A stretch of 64,000 nucleotides of DNA from Climacium dendroides (Eukaryota > Streptophyta > Bryopsida > Hypnales > Climaciaceae): positions 16,863,489 through 16,927,488 of the forward strand of contig OX467090.1 in NCBI GenBank assembly GCA_950106755.1, in the 5' to 3' direction. The notes beneath the pieces are model-generated. The model saw only the letters and a list, made by a program, of their open reading frames with translations, searched no databases and was not told the origin of the DNA. A program made the translations under genes and the position numbers. Positions 13,718-23,701 of the stretch are shown piece after piece (within the stretch, counting starts at the first letter, position 1; each line of letters starts with the position of its first letter).

Positions 13718-14075
13718 CTCAATCTCACTTTTCAACTGATCAAAGACGTCGCGCTGCATTGGATCTCTGGCGTCGAGCGCGAACTGGCCACTGAAAAACG
13801 AAATCACGAACACAGGCAAAGCAGGATAACAGTTTCTCAACACACCAGCTCCGGACAGGAAGGACAAGAGCAACTCGACACCGACGCATCAAAAGAATGG
13901 AAACAGGGAATTCGAAGACAATTGGCAGAACTGATGGGCAAGCAAGCTCCCTGAAGCTGTACGGAAAATATACCACGTCGTTCACCTGCCATGGATGCGA
14001 AAATGTAGTTGCCAAGGGCTTCCGCAGAGGGGCAAGAAACGCGTCCCACTCCTCCTCGGGTACCAGTTTGGGCTT
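13718..14075 (-). pseudogene. NSUN2/TRM4-like tRNA cytosine-5 methyltransferase N-terminal fragment, left copy
   Basis: Minus-strand exons 13986-14075 and 13718-13790 with good splice ends. The first reads KLVPEEEWDAFLAPLRKPLATTF, the conserved N-terminus of NSUN2/TRM4; after splicing, RIHG-SGQFALDARDP continues it. A run of four T (14000-14003) where three are expected shifts the frame just after ATTF, so the peptide cannot be completed. The methyltransferase core (SAM-binding DMCAAPGSKT and PLPWYP regions) is absent from the arm. The fragment is 5' to the WAV2-like gene on the same strand and carries the same defect as the right-arm copy, so the damage predates the duplication. Confidence 0.8.
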
Positions 14076-14817
14076 CTGCTCAAGGGTGCAAAATGACATG
14101 CCACATTTAAACATCACAACTGGGAATTGATCTTCCTGCAAATCCGACTGCAGTGTGTGGAATAAAGGAGACTATGACGAAAGAAAATTCAACAAGTGCT
14201 CTAAACCGCTCTAACCTCGGAACTGCAAACCTCGGAACTGCAAACCTCAGAGTGCCAAACTTCAAACTCTAACAACAGCTTCACAAAGTGTAGAGAAAGG
14301 AAAAACACTCGAGGGGGGGTTTCACTCAGGCTCAAAGGTACGGCTCTCATTCAATTAAACCTTAATCTCATGCGCCAATTTTCCACATAGCTGGTCTAAT
14401 GCTGCGTCATAATTCAAGAAGTTGGACACTTTTAATCCTCAAATCAGCGAATTTCCAAATATCGAAATCCTAGGGATGAGTACGAGTGAATAGTAGTGAA
14501 AATCCTAGGGGATACTATTGACGGAAAATCAGGTCAGGAGAGCACACTTTCTCCGAGGATTTCAAGAGCTCAGACTAGCTCCTTAAGGTCAGGTCAACTC
14601 AACATGGAGATTGGAACAACAATCTTCAGTTCCTGGCCTTCACACGAATGGAATTCCAATACATGTCATGAACCAAGTGTCAAGTCGCACTTGAAAACAA
14701 CGGAACGACGGTGGAAGCGGCAGAAGAGAGCTCGGGTTGTAAAGAGGAGCCATGAAGAAGGTGTGACACCCGTTTGGGATCCTGTGCAGAATGGAGAATG
14801 AGATTACCTGCGCAAAT

Positions 14818-15350
14818 TAGGAAGCTCTCGAACGAAAACCCAATTGTGTCGGTAGCTGCACCTCTTTCAATCAATCGTGTAGGCTCGATCGCTACCAAAC
14901 TCCAAACCCTAAGTAGGACCCTCAGTAAAACCCTAGGTCTTTGGGATTTGAGAAAACGAGCAGGAATTCCAATGCTTTTCGAGGAAGGAACGAAAGAAAA
15001 AGGCTCTACAGAGGAATGACACCACGAACAACAGTAAAACATCCAACACGAATCCACTTGTGTCGATAGCTCCACCTCTTGCAATTCTGCGTGCGCGATC
15101 GCTACAGAACTCCGAACCCTAGGCGCCGATCTTCTGGGTTCGAGAAAATGGGCAGGAATTCGAATGGTTTTCGAGGAAGAAACTAAACCTAGAGATTCTA
15201 CAGAGCCATGACGATGGCAACAAGAGTAGTAGTGCAGCGCGGCGAGGATGACCTGAGAGAAGGACGAGAAGAAACGTGTAATGAATTCTCTGTATGCAGA
15301 AAACAGGAACGCGGCAGCTTCAATTCCAAGGTTCACGCATTTCTGCGCTT
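14818..15350 (-). other. 5'UTR-like leader exon with internal tandem duplication, left copy
   Basis: The minus strand shows a CT-rich leader containing two diverged tandem copies of a unit of about 192 bp (each with CTCTGTAGAG, TCGAAAA and a TAGGGTT box), ending in a clean donor CAG|GTAATC at 14818/14817. It looks like a first non-coding exon for the downstream NSUN2/WAV2 transcription unit. A long open frame across it is not conserved as protein. Which gene it serves is inference. Confidence 0.5.
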
Positions 15351-15488
15351 ACTGTCTAACGCGAATCGAAGGTGAAAATGGCAGGCAGGGTGGAATCTAG
15401 AGCCAAACCTACGCTCGCCGAATACTCTACCCGGAAACCGAGGGCACCAAATTTTTGTGTCGGCTAAAATTTGAACTGTGAGGACATA

Positions 15489-15914
15489 AGGTAAACCAGC
15501 CTATTGTGGTCAGAATTAGGAGTTCAGCCACATGCTGTTGCTGAAATTTTTCAATTTTTTTCCCACATACAGGCAAGTGTGAGAAATAGTGAAAGCAATT
15601 GAAGTTGTATTTTTTCATCAAAGTATGAATTTGTTATGAATTTTTGAAGTGTTCAGCCCAATTGAGTCTGTAGATCATCCCATCACCAACAAAATCTAAC
15701 TCCACAATGCTCATGTCATTCACCCAAAGCAGTTATGAATATTTTCTAAAAAGGAAGGACTAAAAAGTCATTTTTGACATTGAATTCCCTTTGAAAAGCT
15801 AATGAGGTTACTAATCAATCCATGACTGTCATTTTGTACATGCTTTAAGGCCAAAATTTCACATAATGAAAAAAAAAAAAACTTCCTAGTTGACCACAAT
15901 GGGTTGGTTTACCT
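15489..15914. mobile_element. TA-flanked MITE, AGGTAAACC family, short copy
   Basis: A 426-bp element with inverted termini AGGTAAACCAGCCTATTG and its reverse complement (about 25 bp, continuing TGGTCA), flanked by TA on both sides (15487-15488 and 15915-15916). There is no coding capacity. The TA duplication suggests a Tc1/mariner (Stowaway-like) MITE. A longer relative lies at 31,084-32,022. It sits just inside the inner end of the left palindrome arm. Confidence 0.8.
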
Positions 15915-15916
15915 TA

Positions 15917-16984
15917 ACTTAGATTTTAAAATGACAGATATTTCAAAAAATCCCCATCTTAAGAGAACTTCATTTATGTCTTTGAATAAACTCAAAGACT
16001 GCAGCAAGAGAACTTCATTTCAATTGCATTCCAACAAATTTTTACTCAAAAAATGATAATATTTTACTTGTAATTGAATTTAAAAGGATTTCAAAATTTA
16101 CTCTTTCAGAATTTATAAAATAATATTGGTGATAACATTGGTGACTCTAACCTTGCAAATGGAATCTAAAAGTTAAAATCTTTAACTTTTATTTTTATAT
16201 GAATTTCAAAACATTCTTCCAAAGAGTACTTTATGATGGATTTTCATGGATTGACAATTCTAAAGAAGACTCTAGACATTTACGGTTTAAATAAAACCTT
16301 AATAAATCACTATTTTTTGGGGTAGTTTTAGATTTTTAATTCTAGAGAAGACTCTAGACCTTAGCAAATTACTATTTTTTGGTAGTTTATGATTTTGAAA
16401 AATCTCTTTTTGAAGTCTAGTGTTAGCATCAAGAATCTAATTTTAGAAATGAATTATTGTAATTTTTCTATTTGAGATTTTGAACAAGGGTATCCATTGC
16501 AAAATCTTGATTTCTAAATGTTGAAGACTTTTAGAAATGAGCCTCGAATACATTAGATCTTGGAGAAAAATTCACATTAGAAATTCATTAAAGAAAATAG
16601 TTGAGTAGATTTTGAAAAGTCATAGATTTATTGGGTTTATGCATGTTTTGTCCTTTAACCTCATATTTTTTTGCAACCATATTTTTAAATTTGACATGTG
16701 AAAAGATGATTGAAAGACTTCAAATCATCTTAAGAGTTTTAACACCCTCATAATCAAACGTTATAATCTTTCAATCCATAAGTGATATTGTTTTGTTTTG
16801 TTTTTCCAATATGATCTTTAATATGTCTCATTTGAATTTTTATAGTTACAATTCAAAAAAAAACTTGATAAACTTATCAATGTTGATTTTTTGTTCAATT
16901 TGAAGCAAATTTCAAAAATCTCAGAAGAGGCCTTCGGCATTTTAGGGATTAAATTAGGCTATTTTTTGTTTTTATTACGGTTAA
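15917..16984. other. AT-rich palindrome spacer, first part
   Basis: No gene. Strongly AT-rich, with a local direct duplication of about 90 bp around 16,255-16,400 (GAAGACTCTAGAC and CACTATTTTTTGG phrases occur twice). Confidence 0.6.
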
Positions 16985-19900
16985 ATCTTTTGGACCTTGG
17001 ATCCCCCAATTGCGTTCTCAAGAATATTAGAACTGTCTTTGTAAAGAGTAGTGAACAACTTTGTTTTGTGGCATTTTGACATGCAATGTAAAAGTTATTG
17101 AATTTCAAAGTTTTTATGAATAAAAAAGTTAAAAGACTACTTTTACTTTTATTTTGACCATGGCAAAGGCACAAAATACATTATCCATACTTTAAGCTAG
17201 GCAATTTGTTTTGTTTTGTTTGTTGCAGTGAGATCCCTAGAATTGTATGTCCTTAGTCACATTCTTGATACCACAAGAAAGCTTTGTATGAGGAGGGGTG
17301 AAGTCAATGGGCTTTGTTTAATTTTAATTGTAGCAATTGCACATGGCACACTACATTTTAGCTATTATTCACTATTGAAATAATATTCTTGCAATGTGTT
17401 GAACACATGGTGGTAGTGATAATGCAACAATTACAATCGGTTGCAGTGCTCATGTGATTTTGTGTTGTGCAGCAAATCTTGCTGAACACTTAATGTACTC
17501 AAAACACACTAGTATGCTCTCTTCCATTGTCATAGCTAAAATAAAAATAATTTTCTAATTTTTTTAATAAAAATCTATAACTTTCACACTAAAGGTCTCA
17601 ACTATACAAAACAAACCTTATGCACCTCCTTATAGAGAGCTTTTTGACAATACCAAAAATGCAATCAAGGGAGACACAGTTCAAAAGATCTCAACACAAC
17701 AAACAAACAAAACAAAATAAACAACCTAACTTAATTAAGGTACTATGCCTTTGCCACAATTCATACTACTAAAATCATAACTCCCTCTATATTATCACAA
17801 ATGTTACTATTGCTACAAATGTATTAATACTAGGGGCTCGTGCTTGCTATGCTACGCATTCATTGTATCACATATTAGTAAAATTTTGATATATTTGAAT
17901 AGAATGCATGATAATGATTTCAATAAGTCTTTAAAATAATTATTTTAAATATTTTGTAAAAATATTTTCAATCATACATACATAAAAATCATATTTTCAC
18001 ACAATGTGATCTTATAGAAATAGAGTAGCAATTTGCAATCACTTCTATAATATCTTCTTTTTACAAAGGGTTATATTATAGAAATAATATAGTTGTTGCA
18101 ATTAAGGTGATATTAAAGAGGATCCATAGGATGATATTATAGAGGTAGCAAATCCATTGCTTCTCTTGGCTTTACACTTCTTTGCACTTCTATGATTTTG
18201 TGCTTTTGTGAGCTTTGAGCTTTCATGATTTCAATTTTCTATTGCTACTACCAAATAATTTTGAGAAATTTATTCAATTGAAGTGATTTTGGATTTCACA
18301 ACAATTAAGTTGTTCACAAAGTTTTTGAGATTTATAAGTTTTTCTTTTCAATTCTTCAATTTGGGTTGCCATTTTTGTAACAATGGAGTCAAATTTCTAA
18401 TGCATTGTAATGTATGTGTATCTTTTATAGTATTTACCATTGCATATGCTTCATTCATCATTCAATAAATTTCTATTCTACATTTCAATATATGCTTACT
18501 TATAAAAAAATAATACAAAGATTTTAGTCATTTTTATTTGAAGATTTATTGAAATTTTTGTTTTGCGTTCTATCTAATACATAAATTTTTTTATAAAATT
18601 CTAATGATGAATGCATAGCATAGCAAGTGCCAACCGCTAGTCAAAACAAAAATAAAAGTAATTTTCTAATTTTTTAGTTCAAAAAAATTTCAAACTTCAA
18701 TAACTTTCACACCGTACGTCCAAATGCCATGAAACCAAGCCAGTGCACCCCTCCTCGCCGAGGGCTTTCTGACGATACCAAGCACACATCTTGGAGATGC
18801 ACGGTCTAGGAGATCTCGATATGACAAACAAACAAAACAAAACAACCTGATTTAAGGTATAGATGGACTAATGTGCCCTTTGCCATTATCACAATCAAAA
18901 TAGAAGTAAAAGTGATTTTCTAATTTTCAAATTCAATAAAAAATTTGAAATTCAATAACTTTTACACCATATGTCTAAATGCCATGAAACAAGGTCCATA
19001 CACCCTTCTTCATAGAGTGCTTTCTCACAGTACCAAGAATGGGACTAAGAGATACAAGGTACTAGAGATCTCACAATAACAAACAACAAAACAAAACAAA
19101 TAGTCTAATTTAAGGTATGGACTAGTGTGCCATTGCCATAGAAGAAATAAAATTAAAATTAAAATAATTTCTTAAAATTTTCAATCATAAAAACTTTGAA
19201 ATTCAATAACTTCTATATTATAGGTCCAAACACTACAAAACAAATTTAATGCACCCTTCTTTGTATAGAGTTTTCTAATGTTATTAATAACTCACTTGGA
19301 GAACAATACTTGAGATCTTACCACAACAAACAAAACAAAGCAATCAACTTAACTTAAGTTAAAATAATCTATACCTTAAATCAAGCTATTTTGTTTTGTT
19401 TTGTTTGTTTGTTTTGTTACGTTGAGATCTCCTGGGTTGTGCGTCTTTTGGTCACGTGCTTGGTACTGTCGGAAAACCCTCAACGAACATTCAGTGCACC
19501 GGCTTGAATTCGTGACATTTTGACGTATGGTATGAAAGTTCTGCATTTTTGAGTTATTTTTTATTTAAAAAAATTAGAAACATACTTTTACTTTTGTTTG
19601 ACTATGGCAACAACACATGTCACACTAGTCTTCTTCTATTAAGACAACATGTTTGTTTTGTTTTGTTTGTCACGTTGAGATCTCCCAGATCGTGCGTCCC
19701 CCGGTTGCGTGCTTGGTACCGCTGGAAAGCCCTTGGTGACGAGGGGTGCACCGGCTTGGTTTTGTGGCGTTCGGACGTACGGTGTGTAAGTTGTGCATTT
19801 TCAAGTTATTTTTGGTTCTAAAAATTTAGAAAATTACTTTTACTTATATTTTGGCCACAATTTTGGTAACGTCGGATAGCTCTCGGCGAGGAAGGTGCAC

Positions 19901-20310
19901 AAGCTTGGTTTCATGGCATTCCAACTCACGGTGAGAAAGTTATAAATTTTTAAATTATTTTTGGTTCTAAAAAAATTAAAAAATTACATTTACTTTTGTT
20001 TTGATTGTGGCAACGCCACATGGCACTCTCTATAACTATATAATATGTACCTTAAGATAGTATATAGTGTGCCCTGTGCCGCTGTCGCATCCCAAAGTAA
20101 AAGTGAAAATAGTTTTCTAATTTTGTAATAAAAACTTTAAAAAATCCTATCATTCAAACAGTAGGTCAAACACCAAGAAAGTAAAGCCTGTGCTACTTAC
20201 CCTCCTCCTTGCAGACGGCTTACCGACGACACCAAGCACGCGATCGGGGACGACGGCTTCCAAAGATCTCAACGTAGCAAAGCAAACAGCCTAATTTAAG
20301 GTATGGATCT
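16985..20310. repeat. Array of about 240-bp repeats in both orientations
   Basis: A degenerate unit recurs roughly ten times. Read forwards it runs: GGCACA and CATACCTTAAA, an A-rich stretch with AAAGTAATTTTCTAATTTT, AATTCAATAACTTT, a CCAAATGCCATGAAAC phrase, a CTTGCAGAGAG-like segment, GAGATCTCA, then CAAACAAAACAAAACAA. Forward units lie near 17.5-17.75, 18.64-18.86, 18.87-19.12, 19.12-19.37 and 20.06-20.30 kb. Inverted units lie near 16.98-17.34, 19.37-19.62, 19.63-19.85 and 19.86-20.05 kb. Units differ in GC content, with G+C-rich versions near 19.7 and 20.2 kb. No coding capacity is supported. Confidence 0.8.
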
Positions 20311-20419
20311 CAATATGAATGGGCATCGTTGAGTTTTCTTTCATCTGAGCAATCATTTAGCGTTGAGCTTAGGCGTGCGCAGTTTTCCACCGCTCCGCCT
20401 CGAGCTTCCACCCTGCCTG

Positions 20420-20993
20420 CCGTTTTCACCTTCGATTCGCGTTAGGGAGTAAGCGCAGATATGCGCGAACCTTGGAATTGAAGCTGCCGCGTTCCTGTTT
20501 TCTGCATCCAGAGAATTCGTTTCACGTTTCTTCTCGTCCTTCTCTCAGGTCATCCTCGCCGCGCTGCACTACTACTCTTGTTGCCATCGTCATGGCTCTG
20601 TAGAGTCTCTTGGTTTAGTTTCTTCCTCGAAAACCATTCGAATTCCTGCCCATTTTCTCGAACCCAGAGGATCGGGGCCTAGGGTTCGGAGTTCTGTAGC
20701 GATCGCGCACGCAGGATTGCAAGAGGTGGAGCTATCGACACAAGTGGATTCGTGTTGGATGTTTTGCTGTTGTTCGTGGTGTCATTCCTCTGTAGAGCCT
20801 TTTTCTTTCGTTCCTTCTTCGAAAAGCATTGGAATTCCTGCTCGTTTTCTCAAATCCCAAAGACCTAGGGTTTTACTGAGGGTCCTACTTAGGGTTTGGA
20901 GTTTGGTAGCGATCGAGCCTGCACGATTGATTGAAAGAGGTGCAGCTACCGACACAATTGGGTTTTCGTTCGAGAGCTTCCTAATTTGCGCAG
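20420..20993 (+). other. 5'UTR-like leader exon with internal tandem duplication, right copy
   Basis: The mirror of the left-arm leader. Two tandem units start near 20,596 and 20,788 (offset 192 bp), and the exon ends in the donor CAG|GTAATC at 20,993/20,994. Both arms contain the duplication, so it predates the palindrome. The neighbouring spacer would hold the promoter, making the two transcription units divergent. Confidence 0.5.
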
Positions 20994-21838
20994 GTAATCT
21001 CATTCTCCATTCTGCACAGGATCCCAAACGGGTGTCACACCTTCTTCATGGACAAGGGCTCCTTTTGGCTCCTCTTTACAACCCCAGCTCTCTTCTGCCG
21101 CTTCCACCGTCGTTCCGTTGTTTTCAAGTGCGACTTGACACTTGGTTCATGACATGTATTGGAGTTCCATTCGTGTGAAGGCCAGGAACTGAAGATTGTT
21201 GTTCCAATCTCCATGTTGAGTTGACCTGACCTTAAGGAGCTAGCCTGAGCTCTTGAACCCAATTGAACGGCAACATTGTTTAGTCTTACTTTTACCACGG
21301 AGTGCATTTTTTTCAGGCACTGTTGAATCCCCAAAATAGATATCCTATCCTTGATAAGGTTGCCCTAGTCTTGGAGAAGGTGCGTGCTCTGCTGACCTGA
21401 TTTTCTGTCAATAGTATTCCCTAGGATTTTCACTACTATTCACTCGTACTCATCCCTAGGATTTCGATTTTGGGAAATTCGCTGATTTGAGGATTAAAAG
21501 TGTCCAACTTCTTGAATTATGACGCAGCTTTAGACCAGCTATGTGGAAAATTGGCGCATGAGATTAAGGTTTAATTGAATGAGAGCCGTACCTTTGAGCC
21601 TGAGTGAAACCCCCCCTCGAGTGTTTTTCCTTTCTCTACACTTTGTGAAGCTGTTGTTAGAGTTTGAAGTTTGGCACTCTGCGGTTTGCAGTTCCGAGGT
21701 TAGAGCGGTTTAGAGCACTTGTTGAATTTTCTTTCGTCATAGTCTCCTTTATTGCACACAATGCAGTCGGATTTGCAGGCAGATCAATTCCCAGTTGTGA
21801 TGTTTAAATGTGGCATGTCATTTTGCACCCTTGAGCAG

Positions 21839-22196
21839 AAGTCCAAACTGGTACCCGAGGAGGAGTGGGACGCGTTTCTTGCCCCTCTGCAGAAGCCCTT
21901 GGCAACAACATTTTCGCATCCATGGCAGGTGAACGACGTGTTATATTTTCCGTACAGCTTCAAGGAGCTTGCTTGCCCATCAGTTCTGCCAATTGTCTTC
22001 GAATTCCCTGTTTCCATTCTTTTGATGCGTCGGTGTCGAGTTGCTCTTGTCCTTCCTGTCCGGAGCTAGTGTGTTGAGAAACTGTTATCGTGCTTTGCCT
22101 GTGTTCGTGATTTCGTTTTTCAGTGGCCAGTTCGCGCTCGACGCCAGAGATCCAATGCAGCGCGACGTCTTTGGTCAGTTGAGAAGTGAGCTTGAG
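21839..22196 (+). pseudogene. NSUN2/TRM4-like N-terminal fragment, right copy
   Basis: Exons 21839-21928 and 22124-22196 reproduce the left-arm fragment: KLVPEEEWDAFLAPLQKP, then after splicing the frame for SGQFALDARDPMQRDVFGQL, ending at a good donor GAG|GTGAGT. The run of four T at 21911-21914 breaks the frame exactly as in the left copy. No further NSUN2 exon is visible before the WAV2-like gene. It is either the orphaned 5' end of a once complete gene or a captured fragment now lying in the leader of the hydrolase gene. Confidence 0.8.
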
Positions 22197-23701
22197 GTGA
22201 GTCCGGATGTTCTGATTGAAAGAATTTTTCCCGAGTGGTGAACTTGTTTGGTGCATTGGACTAGACGAGAATACCTCGGAATAGGAAGCATCCAGGTGTC
22301 CGTGTTTTCTTTGTGAGCGGTTCGATTTATATTCCCCTCCGAGACTGAACATTTCGTTTGTGCATGAGTGAAATCTTGGTTAATGAGGGAGAATTGTCGT
22401 TGCTGAGCGTTTGGGTTGTGATTTGTGATAGAAGGAATGGGTATCAGCTTCGTCTCTTCCGTGTTTTGAGTCCAGTGCATTGAAGGCCTTGGAGGTCTTG
22501 CTCGTTTTGTTTTTTCAAGATCTGTGTGAGGTCCTATCTGTGAGTGACACTGGATTTCCATTTGAAATGAACGTAGCACGTGCGGAGTAGTGCACAGTAC
22601 TTTGAGACGGCGCCTTGGTGTTCACCTAGGGCTAATCTGGAAAATGACTGCATCTTGAATCGCAGGTGAATCCCATCGTGGAAAATTAAGGTCCCCGAGA
22701 GCGGCGAAAGGGCGGTTCACGCTTCGGTAGTTTTTGTCGTCGCAGGTATGGATGCCGTGTCTGTTCTGTTTTTTTCAGGGTCGTTTGCGTTCGATTTCGA
22801 AACGTGGACCTCTGAAATAGCTTGTACTCCTCGCTTTTGTTTTGCTTGCTGAAGGTGTGTCCATTTCCTTACCGTCAAAGGCACGGCTAAGCCTTGCCAT
22901 CCTTGTAATCTGGAAAATATTTGTTGCACTCCGCACGAAATAGAACTAACGCACTATTCTCAATTAGACCAAAGCATTGATTTCCTCACAGTACAGTACC
23001 CGATGCGTACTGCCAGGCATGTGTTTCTAGAAGCTCATGAAACAGAAGTTCAAATTGAATCCTGCGGGTCTAACGGCCCCGCACAGGCGTGTATAAACAT
23101 CCCATCCTCGAACGAACTTGCTGTTGTTGAATCCAATACTTGCGAAGAAGAATCCCCGAGGGGTTGATCCCATTGACTTCAGTTGTTTTCAATACCCAAA
23201 GGTTTGCCTGTCTATCAGGTTCCCAAATGCTTTCATCAGAATGCAATACCCAGTCCAAAGGCAGATGGATGTGAGAGTGTTAAGAAATGAATTCACGTAT
23301 CTGGAATGCACACTCGGTATTCGGAATTAGTGAAAGTCTTCGTGCAGATCTTCTGCTGGTGCCGACTTTGTTGGTGATTGGCAGTGTGTGTCGTGTTTGT
23401 GAGGGTCCGTGTTTTGATGGATGAAAGCTTTGTTAACTCTTGAAAGCCTGGATCCTTTTTTGAGGTTTCGCACATTTTTGCTTGTACCTTTGTACAAGTA
23501 CATTATTTGCATCAACTTCATCAAATTGGTTGTAAAGAAAGGTACAACCTCAAGAATTGCTTTGTATGAATGCGAAGGTATGGGGACCAAACATTGGCCT
23601 GAAGCACTCCGTTCATGATCGAGAATGTGGATGTTTACCTGGATGATATTTTGTTGTGCAGCAATCGTGTGAAGGGTGGGTTCGGACTCCACCGAGCGAG
23701 G

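Larger units (their letters stand above)
8315..15402. repeat. Left arm of large palindrome (inverted segmental duplication)
   Basis: This segment is the reverse complement of 20,399-28,600. Over long stretches left and right positions add to a constant (35,768 around the first WAV2 exons; 35,914 around the NSUN2 fragment), and the sum changes only at a few indels. The outer limit is blurred near 8315; the inner limit is near 15,402, where sequence identity stops abruptly. The outermost 160 bp include two tandem copies of an approximately 78-bp unit ending in ACATTCAT, also present at the far end of the right arm. The arm lacks the 964-bp transposon, a 174-bp segment (right arm near 25.69-25.86 kb) and about 110 bp near 14.55 kb that the right arm has. 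Confidence 0.93.

Noticed and set aside
20717..21178. 153-codon frame over the leader exon, Ser/Arg-rich
   Set aside because: It crosses a good splice donor, contains a tandem duplication, and its left-arm counterpart is extended and altered by indels, so it is not a conserved protein.
23615..23660. VYLDDILL resembling the reverse-transcriptase YxDD motif upstream of the right WAV2-like start
   Set aside because: Only about eight residues match, no other RT sequence surrounds it in either arm, and it lies in probable leader or intron DNA.
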